Source: Synechococcus sp. AG-686-F08
GTDB lineage: Bacteria > Cyanobacteriota > Cyanobacteriia > PCC-6307 > Cyanobiaceae
NCBI GenBank assembly: GCA_003210315.1
Contig: QCVQ01000001.1
Span: forward strand, 62,001 to 126,000
Length of the DNA stretch: 64,000 bases
Reading direction: 5' to 3'
Shown: piece by piece, positions 1 through 8,475 of the stretch
Numbering within the stretch: position 1 is the stretch's first letter
Layout of the letters: every line of letters starts with the position of its first letter
Program-made: the position numbers and the translations under genes
Notes under the pieces: model-generated
Database searches by the model: none
What the model was told of the DNA's origin: nothing
Seen by the model: only the letters and a program-made list of their open reading frames with translations

Positions 1-527
1 TCTGGGCTGATCGACTCACCCTCATCCGCGCTTTTCTTGGTGCGCCACTGCTGCTACTGCTGTCATCCGGGCAGTTGGCTTTGGCATGGCTTTTGCTTCT
101 GTTTGGCGCCTTTACCGATTGGGCCGATGGCTGGATGGCCCGTAGAGCTGACGGTGGCAGCAGCTGGGGGGCTCGGCTTGATCCCCTCGCTGACAAGTTG
201 ATGATCAGCGCACCGCTGATTTGGCTTGCAACCTCGGGGGAGCTGCCGGTTTTGGCTGTCTGGCTCCTGCTGGCTCGCGAATTGCTGATCTCGGGATGGC
301 GTGCTGGAAGTACCAGCGGAGCCCCAGCGTCATGGCTGGGGAAATGGAAAACGACCCTTCAATTCCTCAGCCTGTTTCTCATGCTGTGGCCGCTTAGCTG
401 GGGCTCCACCCAGATCACGACCTTCGCTCATGTTTTGGGCTGGTGGCTGTTCTGGCCTGGTCTCGGGCTGGCCCTCTGGTCGGCGCTGGCCTACCTCAGG
501 CCCCGATCAACGCAGCATCTCCTCTGA
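1..527 (+). CDS. pgsA: CDP-diacylglycerol--glycerol-3-phosphate 3-phosphatidyltransferase (5'-truncated)
   Basis: Makes phosphatidylglycerol phosphate from CDP-diacylglycerol and glycerol-3-phosphate at the membrane. The reading frame is open from base 3 (WADRLTLIRAF...), so the start lies upstream of the window and the ORF-track start at 75 is internal. The CDP-alcohol phosphatidyltransferase signature DxxDGxxARx8GxxxDxxxD is complete (DWADGWMARRADGG..., then G, D and D at the right spacing). Several hydrophobic segments follow. Phosphatidylglycerol is an essential thylakoid lipid in cyanobacteria. The 3' end overlaps the convergent CSP41-like gene by about 30 nt. The family call is firm. 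Confidence 0.93.
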   Translation, partial: WADRLTLIRAFLGAPLLLLLSSGQLALAWLLLLFGAFTDWADGWMARRADGGSSWGARLDPLADKLMISAPLIWLATSGELPVLAVWLLLARELLISGWRAGSTSGAPASWLGKWKTTLQFLSLFLMLWPLSWGSTQITTFAHVLGWWLFWPGLGLALWSALAYLRPRSTQHLL

Positions 528-1416
528 AATCAGGATTTTCAGTCGGAGCGAGTGCGTAATCGCGGGCATAACTGTCGGCTAAACAGGATTCCGCGTCGAA
601 ACGTGGTGTCCAAGCCAGTTCACGGCTGACGCGGGTGGTGTCGGTCAAAAAATGACTCAGCCTTAGGGGGAACGCCTTGCGTGCTTTGGGATCCAGTCCA
701 CTGGGGTCAAACGGTCGTAAATCCAAGCTTTTGGGGTCTCGACCACAGGCCATGGCTGCCGCTTCGATCAAACCGCGGAAGGTGATCCCCCGGCTTGCGC
801 TGCAGTTGTAGATCCGATTGCTCGCGGCATCCACCTCAAGCGAGCGAGCCATCGCCTCAGCAAGGTCTTCTGCGTGGCCGATCTGGGTGATGGTTTCGCC
901 TGATCCTGGGAGGGGAATCGGCCGATCATTCACGATTCGGTCAAAGAACCAGCGCTCAACTGGGTTGTAATTTCCAGGCCCCACGATGTAGGTGGGACGG
1001 AAGCTGGTGAAGGGTATCCCCTGCTCTTGGAGCCATTGTTCGGTATCAGCCTTGCCGGAATGTCGACTGGCGGGATCGATCGCAGCTGTTTCATCCAGCG
1101 GCCATTGCGTCGATGCGGCATAGACCCCTGCGGAACTCACATACAGAAAACGATGGGTGGGGGCGCCTGTCATCGCTAAGACGCGACGACTGTCGTCCAA
1201 ACTCCGTCCCGAGCTGTCAATGATCACCTCAAAGCCGCGTCCCTTGAGTGGTTCGAGGTCGGCATCAACGCTTCGATCTCCTTGGATTGACTCCACTCCA
1301 TCGGGTGAGGGAAGGCGACCACGTGTAAACAGGGTGAGTGCATGCCCCTGGTCTTGAAGCCTTGCCACCAATGGCTTCCCAACAAAGCGGGTGCCACCCA
1401 TTACGAGAATCTTCAT
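496..1416 (-). CDS. CSP41-like NAD-dependent epimerase/dehydratase family protein
   Basis: An atypical short-chain dehydrogenase/epimerase-fold protein. I start it at MKILVMGGTRFVGK, eight codons inside the ORF-track start, because this begins directly with the Rossmann glycine motif GGTRFVG. SSAGVY, SRHSGKADTE, the FRPTYIVGPGNYNPVERWFF block and the C-terminal KAFPLRLSHFL segment resemble plant chloroplast stem-loop binding proteins CSP41a/b. In plants these bind or cleave chloroplast RNA; in cyanobacteria they are usually annotated only as epimerases. No YxxxK catalytic pair stands out, which fits a non-enzymatic or RNA-related role. It is convergent with pgsA and divergent from hisA. Confidence 0.8.
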   Translation of the reverse strand: MKILVMGGTRFVGKPLVARLQDQGHALTLFTRGRLPSPDGVESIQGDRSVDADLEPLKGRGFEVIIDSSGRSLDDSRRVLAMTGAPTHRFLYVSSAGVYAASTQWPLDETAAIDPASRHSGKADTEQWLQEQGIPFTSFRPTYIVGPGNYNPVERWFFDRIVNDRPIPLPGSGETITQIGHAEDLAEAMARSLEVDAASNRIYNCSASRGITFRGLIEAAAMACGRDPKSLDLRPFDPSGLDPKARKAFPLRLSHFLTDTTRVSRELAWTPRFDAESCLADSYARDYALAPTENPDFRGDAALIGA

Positions 1417-1496
1417 CAGCAAGGCGCTCAACCCAGCCATTGAAGCGCGCCCCCCTGGCCTGCAGGATGGGGAGAGCGAAACGTGCCATGGGCGTC

Positions 1497-2267
1497 ATGG
1501 AGATCATCCCCGCCATTGACCTTTTGCAGGGCAGTTGTGTTCGTCTGCATCAGGGTGATTACGACCAGGTCACTCGCTTTAGCGACGATCCACTGGCACA
1601 GGCTCAACAGTGGGTGAAACAGGGTGCAACCCGCCTCCATCTGGTGGATCTCGATGGCGCGCGCAGCGGTGAGCCCATCAATGATCAAGCGGTGCGCTTG
1701 ATTGCCAAAGAGTTATCGATTCCCGTGCAACTGGGTGGCGGAGTGCGGACGTTGGAGAGGGCTGAAGAGTTACTCAGTTGTGGCCTGGATCGGGTCATTC
1801 TCGGCACCGTGGCGATTGAGAAACCTGAATTGGTCATGGACCTGGCCAGCCGCCACCCTCACAAAATTGTTGTGGGCATCGATGCACGCAACGGGTTTGT
1901 CGCCACGCGTGGCTGGGTGGAAGAGAGCAACGTGGAGGCCACAGCTTTGGCTAAGCGTTTTAGTGAGGCGGGCATCGCGGCGATCATCAGCACCGATATC
2001 GCAACGGATGGCACGTTGGCTGGGCCGAATCTGGACGCATTGCGCGCCATGGCTCAAGCGAGTGAGGTCCCCGTCATCGCCTCTGGAGGCGTGGGATGCA
2101 TGGCAGACCTTCTTTCGCTACTTGCCTTGGAACCATTGGGTGTGGAGGGAGTGATCGTGGGGCGAGCGCTCTATGACGGTCGCGTCGACTTGCATGAAGC
2201 CATTCAGGCAATGGCGGAGGGTCGTCTGCAAGACCCTTTAAGTGATCAGACCCGCACGATCGCTTGA
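1497..2267 (+). CDS. hisA: Phosphoribosylformimino-5-aminoimidazole carboxamide ribotide isomerase
   Basis: Histidine biosynthesis step 4 (ProFAR to PRFAR), a cytoplasmic TIM barrel. ATG 1497 starts the family N-terminus MEIIPAIDLLQGSCVRL, which holds the first catalytic Asp; the ORF-track start at 1338 overlaps the divergent gene. The second catalytic Asp lies in STDIATDGTL, and phosphate-binding loops are visible at QLGGGVR and ASGGVG. Length 256 aa is normal. Other his genes are not adjacent, as is common in cyanobacteria. Confidence 0.95.
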   Translation: MEIIPAIDLLQGSCVRLHQGDYDQVTRFSDDPLAQAQQWVKQGATRLHLVDLDGARSGEPINDQAVRLIAKELSIPVQLGGGVRTLERAEELLSCGLDRVILGTVAIEKPELVMDLASRHPHKIVVGIDARNGFVATRGWVEESNVEATALAKRFSEAGIAAIISTDIATDGTLAGPNLDALRAMAQASEVPVIASGGVGCMADLLSLLALEPLGVEGVIVGRALYDGRVDLHEAIQAMAEGRLQDPLSDQTRTIA

Positions 2268-2358
2268 TACAAATTGAATTCATTGGAACCCTGGCGGCTC
2301 CTTGTGTTCAACGAACTCTTGAATAGGGTTTTAAGATGCGGTCAATAAAGTTGCATTA

Positions 2359-2823
2359 GTGACGGTCGATAGCAGGCGTCAAAGTTCGGAATTGTCTGCT
2401 GCTACCAGTGGACTCCAAGCCACTTTTGAGTTGTGCCGAAAGCTTGGGATGCGCCTCAGTCAGCAGAGGCGGATGGTTCTTGATCTGCTTTGGACTGAAG
2501 CAAGCCACTTGAGCGCAAGGGATATTTTTGAGAAATTGAATGATCAAGGCCGCCGGATTGGGCATACGTCGGTGTATCAAAACCTTGAAGCTCTTCAGAG
2601 AGCTGGCGTGATCGAATGTCTGGATCGGGCAAGTGGTCGTCTTTACGGCTACCGAAGTGATCCTCACAGCCATCTCACCTGCCTCGAGAGTGGACGAATT
2701 GAGGACCTCGATGTTCAACTGCCCGATGAACTCGTGCGGGAAATCGAGGAGCGTACTGGTTACACAATTGAGACCTACACCCTTCAACTCAGTGGACGTC
2801 CTAAAGAGTTAGGTGAGCGCTGA
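2359..2823 (+). CDS. Fur-family transcriptional regulator
   Basis: A 154-aa ferric-uptake-regulator family protein with a GTG start. The winged helix (RLSQQRRMVLDLLW, then recognition helix GHTSVYQNLEALQRAGVI) is clear. The dimerisation half keeps HSHLTC, but the usual structural-zinc CxxC is reduced to one Cys (CLES) and the C-terminal CxxC is absent (it ends LSGRPKELGER). It therefore looks like a Fur/PerR subtype without the structural zinc site. Which metal or peroxide signal it reads cannot be told from sequence. It lies about 90 nt after hisA and just upstream of the DUF3685 gene. Confidence 0.85.
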   Translation: MTVDSRRQSSELSAATSGLQATFELCRKLGMRLSQQRRMVLDLLWTEASHLSARDIFEKLNDQGRRIGHTSVYQNLEALQRAGVIECLDRASGRLYGYRSDPHSHLTCLESGRIEDLDVQLPDELVREIEERTGYTIETYTLQLSGRPKELGER

Positions 2824-2829
2824 TCATTC

Positions 2830-4530
2830 TTGTTGGAGCATTTGCTCCTGCACCATTTCCCTGCGATCATTTGCGTGGGTCGTATTACAGCGGTGAACGG
2901 GATTCCAAACAAGATTTTGCTTATCGCAAGGAATCTGCTTGCTGAATCTCTTTTGTCGGGTTTGGCTGGCAACAAAGAGCTCAAGGTCTCTGTCTCAACA
3001 GATCAGTTGGATGGACAGCCTGATCTTGTGATCTGGTCGATTGAAACGATTGCATCGCCGGCACTTCTTCAGCTCGAGGTTTTAAAGCTTCAAAGTCGTT
3101 GGGGATCAGTCCCTCTGCTGTTGTTGCTCCCAGCGACACTCCCTTGCGATCCCACTGAGCTTCTTTCCCTGGACTGCGCGGGATTGCTTCAAGACCCTGA
3201 TCTCACGCAATTGCAGCAGAGCATTAAAACTCTGCTGTCTGGGGGCAGGGTGGTCGAATTGACGGCTCATGCCTCGTCCCAGCCGTTTGAACCTTTCCCG
3301 TCACCAGGACTTGGGCCTTGGTTGTTGATGACTGGGCTTCAACAAATCAATCATGACCTGCGCTTGATCGAGGTCATGTTGAACCCACCACCAGAGAATC
3401 CAATGCTGCGATTCATGCTGGAGGGTCGCTGTCGTGAATTAAGCAGTGCCAGACAGCTATTGCTCTGGCTATGGGGTCCATTGCAATTAGGGCTTGAAGG
3501 TTCTGTTCCCCTTCAACAATCGTCTCCCTTCAATGAACCTCCAGGCACCTCGATTCAGTTAAAGCAGAGAAATGGTGCTGCAGTGTGGGACGCCATCCAT
3601 CAACGCCTTGAAACGGCGGTGACTGGCGGTCTCAGTAATGCCACCGGTCAGATGCTGGCGATTGAAGGTCTTCACCCTGAGCGACGACGCGAGCTCTTGC
3701 TTGCCCTTTTGAGACAGCTCAATGCAGTGTTGCAAAGGTTGCGCCTTGATCAGCAGGCTTCCGTTGAAAAACGATCTGATCACGCGCTTTCGGAGCACTG
3801 GCAGGCTCTTCAACCTGAATTGCGTCAGCAGGCTTTGTGCACGATGGCGGGTCATTACGTTCGCCTTCCTATGGGAGAGGAATTAAGCGGTGTGGCTGAT
3901 CACCTGCTTCTCAATACCGAGCTCGAAGACATCGATGAAGAACTGCCAAATCCAAAGCGGATGCTGGCTCCCTTTCTCAACGACCAGCCGGTCTTGGTCG
4001 ATGGACAGCTGCTCCCTGCCGATGATCCTCGCGCTTTGCTGCAGCTTGAAACGTTGGTGAGCAATTGGTTGGTGCGTACAGCGGAACTGATTGGCTCTGA
4101 GCTTCTTGGCGTCTGCGGAGATTGGCCTGAGTTAAGGCGCTACTTGTTAGATCAACGCTTGATCTCCACCCGAGAGCTGGAACGTCTACGCAACCAACTC
4201 AATACACAGTCTCGTTGGCAATCCTGGATTCAACGTCCGATTCGCCTCTACGAAAGCCAGAGGCTTCTGTATCAACTCAACAATGGAACGATCGCACCGT
4301 TGCTACTAACGGAACCGAGAGACGAAGAGTTGCGTCGACTTGGCTGGTGGCAACAACAGGTTGCTCTTCTGCTGGAAGCTCGGGATGCCCTCGCGCCTCA
4401 GGTTCAACTTCTTGTCCGCAGAGTGGGTAATCTTCTTGCAGTGGTTCTGACCCAAGTGATTGGTCGAGCCATTGGACTCGTCGGTCGAGGCATTGCTCAA
4501 GGGATGGGCCGCAGCTTCAACCGCAGTTGA
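2830..4530 (+). CDS. DUF3685 / Ycf55-like protein
   Basis: A 566-aa protein conserved in cyanobacteria. The N-terminal ~120 residues resemble a degenerate receiver-like fold (NKILLIARNLLAESLLSGL, then PDLVIWS and VPLLLLLP). The long C-terminal part matches what I recall of DUF3685, related to plastid Ycf55; its function is unknown. It ends in a hydrophobic/amphipathic tail (LLAVVLTQVIGRAIGLVGRGI). A GTG at 2893 (VNGIPNKILL) is an alternative start that removes a weak N-terminal extension. Its stop overlaps the start region of the next gene, suggesting an operon. The family call is from memory of the pattern. Confidence 0.65.
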   Translation: MLEHLLLHHFPAIICVGRITAVNGIPNKILLIARNLLAESLLSGLAGNKELKVSVSTDQLDGQPDLVIWSIETIASPALLQLEVLKLQSRWGSVPLLLLLPATLPCDPTELLSLDCAGLLQDPDLTQLQQSIKTLLSGGRVVELTAHASSQPFEPFPSPGLGPWLLMTGLQQINHDLRLIEVMLNPPPENPMLRFMLEGRCRELSSARQLLLWLWGPLQLGLEGSVPLQQSSPFNEPPGTSIQLKQRNGAAVWDAIHQRLETAVTGGLSNATGQMLAIEGLHPERRRELLLALLRQLNAVLQRLRLDQQASVEKRSDHALSEHWQALQPELRQQALCTMAGHYVRLPMGEELSGVADHLLLNTELEDIDEELPNPKRMLAPFLNDQPVLVDGQLLPADDPRALLQLETLVSNWLVRTAELIGSELLGVCGDWPELRRYLLDQRLISTRELERLRNQLNTQSRWQSWIQRPIRLYESQRLLYQLNNGTIAPLLLTEPRDEELRRLGWWQQQVALLLEARDALAPQVQLLVRRVGNLLAVVLTQVIGRAIGLVGRGIAQGMGRSFNRS

Positions 4531-4544
4531 TCCAAGCGGTCAGA

Positions 4545-5123
4545 ATGCTGCATCCACTGTTCAGCACCATGCCTCTGCTAAGCATCATGCGCTCTGTCCT
4601 GCGTACTCTCATCGCTGCGGGATTGTGCTTGCTGCTGCTTGCAAGCCCTTCCGATGCCGCTAGGGATACCGATAGTTACGACGGCAATATTTTTGCGCTG
4701 TATGCAGGCAATGGGTCGCTTGTTCCCCCGGCGACAACTCTGAAAGACGCCCTAGCGAAAGAACGCACCAGCGTGATCGTTTTTTACTTGGATGACAGCA
4801 GCACCAGCAAGATTTTTGCCCCTGTTGTGTCTGAACTTCAGCGCTTGTGGGGGCGTGAGGTGGATCTGCTGCCATTCACCACAGATGCCTTTCAGGGTGA
4901 TAACAGCCAAGATCCAGCCGATCCAGCGACCTATTGGCATGGCACCATCCCGCAGGTTGTGGTGATCGATGGAAAAGGCAAGATCTTGCTCGATGAGGAC
5001 GGACAGGTTCCTCTCGAAGCCATTAACGCTGCAATCAGCGCAGCCACTGGAATAGAGGCCCCTGCTCAGGGCAGCACCACAATCAGTTTCAACGAGCTCA
5101 ATACAGAAGTGCTCTCACGCTGA
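4545..5123 (+). CDS. Exported thioredoxin-fold protein, possible photosystem I accumulation factor
   Basis: Starts at ATG 4545 or 4569; the track start is a TTG overlapping the previous stop. A signal peptide (RTLIAAGLCLLLLASPSDAA) is followed by FALYAGNGSLVPP and a thioredoxin-like core, SVIVFYLDDSSTSKIFAPVVSELQRLW, then IPQVVVIDGKGKILLDEDGQVP. At the position of the redox CxxC it has SSTS, so it cannot act as a dithiol reductase. It resembles the cyanobacterial family annotated as thylakoid membrane photosystem I accumulation factor; that link is from memory and moderate. Expected location is the lumen or the thylakoid membrane. Confidence 0.6.
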   Translation: MLHPLFSTMPLLSIMRSVLRTLIAAGLCLLLLASPSDAARDTDSYDGNIFALYAGNGSLVPPATTLKDALAKERTSVIVFYLDDSSTSKIFAPVVSELQRLWGREVDLLPFTTDAFQGDNSQDPADPATYWHGTIPQVVVIDGKGKILLDEDGQVPLEAINAAISAATGIEAPAQGSTTISFNELNTEVLSR

Positions 5124-5182
5124 TCAATCCACCGGAACGCTTTACGCTGCTTGATTGTTTCCGGTCGGCTGACCGTTTTTCT

Positions 5183-6349
5183 ATGTGCACGCTGCTGCTG
5201 ATCTTGCTCCTGCTCGGCATCGGTGTGCTTTGGATTGAGGCGCGGCACAGACTCAGGCCTTCGTCACCCCTTCAATTACGTGCCCATGATTGGCAAGTTC
5301 AACCCACGCCAAAGAGCCTTGTTCTTGAGGGTTGGTTAACGATCACGAACCCGCATCAGCGCATGGAAGTGATGGTGCCGGAAATTGAAGTAGTACCAAC
5401 ACTGCTCGGAAGCAACGACCTGAGTTCACTCAACGTCCAAACCAAAATCACAGCGCAGCATCCAGATGAGGACGCGCGTCCGGATGGGTATTGGGCCGCC
5501 TACATCGTGAAAGGCCGTCAAAGCACTCAGGTGAAGGTGCAACTCACGGTCAGTGCGGATCAAGAGGTCGCGATTAACGATCGCGTCGACAGCATTTGGG
5601 TTGATGTGCACTGGGTGAACTACGGGCCTTTTGGCCGTTTAAATCGCCGTCAGGGCATGGTGGTTCCCACCCGTCAACCTGAACCGCTTCAGGCGGCTCA
5701 TGCGTCATTCCGTCAGGGTGATGGGTGCGCGGTTTTGCCCATCAAGACGCATTTGCTAGGTCCTTTAGATGACACGGTTGATGTGCTGAAGCATTACGCA
5801 GGTGGTCTGATTCAGCCGGGAGATGTCCTCACGATTGGAGAAACCCCTGTTGCTGTGATTCAAGGCCGATACGCTCACCCCTCCACTGTTCAGCCAAGTT
5901 GGATCGCCCGCTTGCTCTGTCGTGTGTTCCATCCCACCAGCAGCCTCGCAACGGCGTGTGGCCTGCAAACGTTGATCGATCAGGTCGGCCCTACTCGCGT
6001 TCTGGTGGCTTGGAGTGTGGGCTTCGTTTTAAAGCTCGTGGGGCAAAAGGGGTGGTTCTATCGACTTGCTGGTGACCAAGCACGACTGATTGATGACATC
6101 ACTGGCACCACACCTCCTTATGACCAAACCATTGTTCTTGGTCCCGACTCTCCCTCAGAGCTTTGCAATGCTGCTGCTGAGTCGCTGGGAGTGTCAGTGG
6201 CAATCGTTGATGTCAATGATTTAGGTCGGGTCAAAGTGCTGGCTTCCAGTCGCGGTTGCGATGAAGCGTTGCTCCACCGTGCCCTGAAGCCAAATCCTGC
6301 TGGTAACGCCAACGAACGGACGCCTCTTGTGTTGGTTCGACCTGCCTAA
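5183..6349 (+). CDS. CofE-like (F420-0:gamma-glutamyl ligase family) protein with N-terminal membrane anchor
   Basis: A 388-aa protein with an N-terminal transmembrane segment (LLLILLLLGIGVLWI). The central and C-terminal part has features of the F420-0:gamma-glutamyl ligase superfamily: KTHLLGPLDDTVDVLKHYAGGLIQPGDVLTIGETPVAVIQGR, and PSELCNAAAESLGVSVAIVDVNDLGRVKVLASS. Cyanobacteria are not generally F420 producers with the full Cof pathway, so the substrate is probably something else. Residues ~40-170 form a separate beta-rich region. It lies in the same direction as its neighbours with short gaps. The role is unknown. Confidence 0.65.
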   Translation: MCTLLLILLLLGIGVLWIEARHRLRPSSPLQLRAHDWQVQPTPKSLVLEGWLTITNPHQRMEVMVPEIEVVPTLLGSNDLSSLNVQTKITAQHPDEDARPDGYWAAYIVKGRQSTQVKVQLTVSADQEVAINDRVDSIWVDVHWVNYGPFGRLNRRQGMVVPTRQPEPLQAAHASFRQGDGCAVLPIKTHLLGPLDDTVDVLKHYAGGLIQPGDVLTIGETPVAVIQGRYAHPSTVQPSWIARLLCRVFHPTSSLATACGLQTLIDQVGPTRVLVAWSVGFVLKLVGQKGWFYRLAGDQARLIDDITGTTPPYDQTIVLGPDSPSELCNAAAESLGVSVAIVDVNDLGRVKVLASSRGCDEALLHRALKPNPAGNANERTPLVLVRPA

Positions 6350-6366
6350 ATCCTCGGCTGCTCGAG

Positions 6367-7431
6367 GTGAGCGATACATTAATGATCTACAGCGGACGCG
6401 ATGTGGATCAAGCATCCGGCAGCTCTCCACGGGTGGAAGCCCTTAAAGCAGCTCACTTGAGCCTGCTGATGTCGTCTGCCCAAGTCAGCTCATCGAACCA
6501 ATGGGCCGATCAACCGCAGTCCATGGTTCTCCAGAGCTGGGTTCTCCGCAAGCTCAGAGTGCTTGTTGCTCTAGAGCAAGACGAAACACGCACTGACCAG
6601 TTGCTGTCCCTTGTGGTTTTGCGGTCTTTGAATCGTCGCAGTAGCTGCTGGCAGCTCGAACTCGAAGAACGGCAAGAGCCAAGGTTGTCCAGCAGAATTT
6701 CGGTGATTAGGCAGTTGCTGCATGAGGCTCTTAGCGATGGAGTGGCCCGTTCACAGAGTTGGTTGATCCGTTGCGATAGCAACGATCAAGATCAGCTTGA
6801 TCTGGCCCGTGAACTGGGATTTCAACCGCTGAGGAGGTTTGGGATTTGGAGGATTGATCCGTCCTCTCTCTCAGGGACAGCCACCTCTGAATTTCCGCCT
6901 CACTGTCGTTGGAGCGCTCTCGACAACAGCACTGCAAGACAACTCCTTGCTCTCGAGCAAGCTTGTTGTTCGACGCACCATCGGCAACTTCTTGATCGTC
7001 AATGGCAAGACCTAGTGGATCAAGGTTCCAAGGGTTGTGGTCTCTTAGAGCGGATCGATTCCGATCAAAATCAAGTTCTTGCAGGACTGGTTGCCAGACC
7101 CTCTGGCTTTGCCAGGCCAAGGCTTGAGCTGCTGCGTGGTTTGGCTTGGGATGACCGTCTCACGGATGCCTTACCTCCTGCTTTGGAACGCTTGGCCAGG
7201 CTTCAACCAGCCCCTGAACTCTTGGTCGATGAGGATGATGAACGTCTCCAGGCCATCGTTCAGCGCTCTGGATTCCAGTCGCAGCAAACCGAGCTCGTCC
7301 TTGGCCGTAGCCTCTGGCGCAAACTGGGCAGCCGAGAGCTCAGTGGTCTTCGTCCCCTCGAATCGATGTTGGGTCGTCTCCAGCCACAGCAGCCCCCCTT
7401 GCCGACACCAACACTGGGTCGAGAGCGCTGA
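6367..7431 (+). CDS. Conserved hypothetical protein (picocyanobacterial)
   Basis: 354 aa, GTG start. It is Leu/Arg/Ser/Gln-rich and soluble, with no membrane segment. It contains RKLRVLVALEQDETRTDQLLSLVVLRSLNRRSSCW and a repeated pattern of the type ELGFQPLRRFGIWRI / RSGFQSQQTELVLGRSLWRKLG. That pattern loosely recalls the end of GNAT acetyltransferase domains (xxxGFxxxR), perhaps two degenerate copies, but no acetyl-CoA loop is clear. It is coupled to ruvX: the stop TGA at 7429-7431 is followed two bases later by the next GTG. No function is claimed. Confidence 0.55.
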   Translation: MSDTLMIYSGRDVDQASGSSPRVEALKAAHLSLLMSSAQVSSSNQWADQPQSMVLQSWVLRKLRVLVALEQDETRTDQLLSLVVLRSLNRRSSCWQLELEERQEPRLSSRISVIRQLLHEALSDGVARSQSWLIRCDSNDQDQLDLARELGFQPLRRFGIWRIDPSSLSGTATSEFPPHCRWSALDNSTARQLLALEQACCSTHHRQLLDRQWQDLVDQGSKGCGLLERIDSDQNQVLAGLVARPSGFARPRLELLRGLAWDDRLTDALPPALERLARLQPAPELLVDEDDERLQAIVQRSGFQSQQTELVLGRSLWRKLGSRELSGLRPLESMLGRLQPQQPPLPTPTLGRER

Positions 7432-7433
7432 TC

Positions 7434-7910
7434 GTGAGCCCATCTCCCCGTTCAATGTTGAGCCTTGATGTGGGCAGAAAGCGCATTGGGTTGGCGGGTT
7501 GTGATGCTCTAGGGATCACGGTGAGTCCCCTCCCCGCACTGTTACGCAGGGCTTTTAAGCAAGACCTTGGGCATTTGGAGCAGGTCTGCTTGACCCGTCG
7601 TGTGCAAGGCCTTGTTGTGGGCCTACCTCTCGATGCAGCAGGTCAATTCACAGAGCAAGCTGTCCATTGCCAGCGCTATGGCCAGCGCTTGGCTACTGCT
7701 TTAAAGCTGCCTCTTGCGCTTGTGAATGAACACAGCAGTAGTTGGGCCGCGGCCGAACGTCATGGCTTACAAGGTGATCGCAGCGGAAGACTTGACAGTG
7801 CTGCCGCCTCACTGCTTTTGGAGCAATGGCTCGCTGATGGGCCAGAGCCAGAACCGGTCGACATGGCGACCCCGTCTGCTAGCGAGACGGTCGGCAATGA
7901 AGGATCCTGA
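7434..7910 (+). CDS. ruvX: Putative pre-16S rRNA nuclease / Holliday-junction-resolvase fold (YqgF/RuvX)
   Basis: The YqgF family has an RNase H-like fold and is implicated in pre-16S rRNA 5'-end processing. The N-terminus MLSLDVGRKRIGLAGCD holds the first acidic residue of the active site. The VVGLPL strand, the VNEHSSSWAAA region (with the Glu) and DSAAASLLLEQWL (with the last Asp) are all present. Length 158 aa is slightly long; GTG 7434 is two bases after the previous stop, and ATG 7455 would give the compact N-terminus MLSLDVG. Confidence 0.85.
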   Translation: MSPSPRSMLSLDVGRKRIGLAGCDALGITVSPLPALLRRAFKQDLGHLEQVCLTRRVQGLVVGLPLDAAGQFTEQAVHCQRYGQRLATALKLPLALVNEHSSSWAAAERHGLQGDRSGRLDSAAASLLLEQWLADGPEPEPVDMATPSASETVGNEGS

Positions 7911-7929
7911 AGGAACTGATTCTTGAGCA

Positions 7930-8475
7930 ATGAGTTCTAGCGGCCCGAACAACAGCGGAGACGTGCCAACTCTGCTGGTGAAAGACAGTGAAGGTCGTGA
8001 TCTTCTTTGTTTTCTTGAGCAGCTCATCCCCCTCGATGGTCAGGATTACGCGCTACTCACCCCTGTTGACACTCCGGTCTGCTTGTTTCGCTTGAAGGAT
8101 GGAGATGAGCCTGAGCTCATTGACAGCATCACAAGCAATGAGCCGATTCTTTCGGTTGCTGATGTCGTTCTTCAAGAGCATGACCTCACCCTTGTGCGCT
8201 CCGCGGTAACCCTCACCGTGAATGGTGAGCTGGATGAGCCCGATCCTGAAGATCTCGATGAGGATGAGGCGGGCGACGATGAATCAGAGACCTATGAATT
8301 GCTGGTGAGTTTTTTGGTTGATGAATTGGAATACGGGCTCTACATCCCCTTAGATCCCTTTTTCGTTGTGGCCCGAATGGATGACGGCGCAGCCGTTTTG
8401 GTGGAAGGGGATGAGTTTGACCAAATTCAACCTCGCATCGAGGCTGAGCTTGACGAGCGTGAGCTATCCGAGTGA
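7930..8475 (+). CDS. DUF3727 domain protein
   Basis: 181 aa, acidic. Two similar alpha/beta segments are separated by an Asp/Glu-rich linker (DEPDPEDLDEDEAGDDESE). The first half, LLVKDSEGRDLLCFLEQLIPLDGQDYALLTPVDTPVCLFRLKDG, is of DUF1292/DUF3727 type and recurs in cyanobacteria and plastid-bearing organisms. The function is not known. Its stop overlaps the YqeG start (TGATG), and the order ruvX, DUF3727, yqeG, proB points to one transcript. Confidence 0.75.
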   Translation: MSSSGPNNSGDVPTLLVKDSEGRDLLCFLEQLIPLDGQDYALLTPVDTPVCLFRLKDGDEPELIDSITSNEPILSVADVVLQEHDLTLVRSAVTLTVNGELDEPDPEDLDEDEAGDDESETYELLVSFLVDELEYGLYIPLDPFFVVARMDDGAAVLVEGDEFDQIQPRIEAELDERELSE

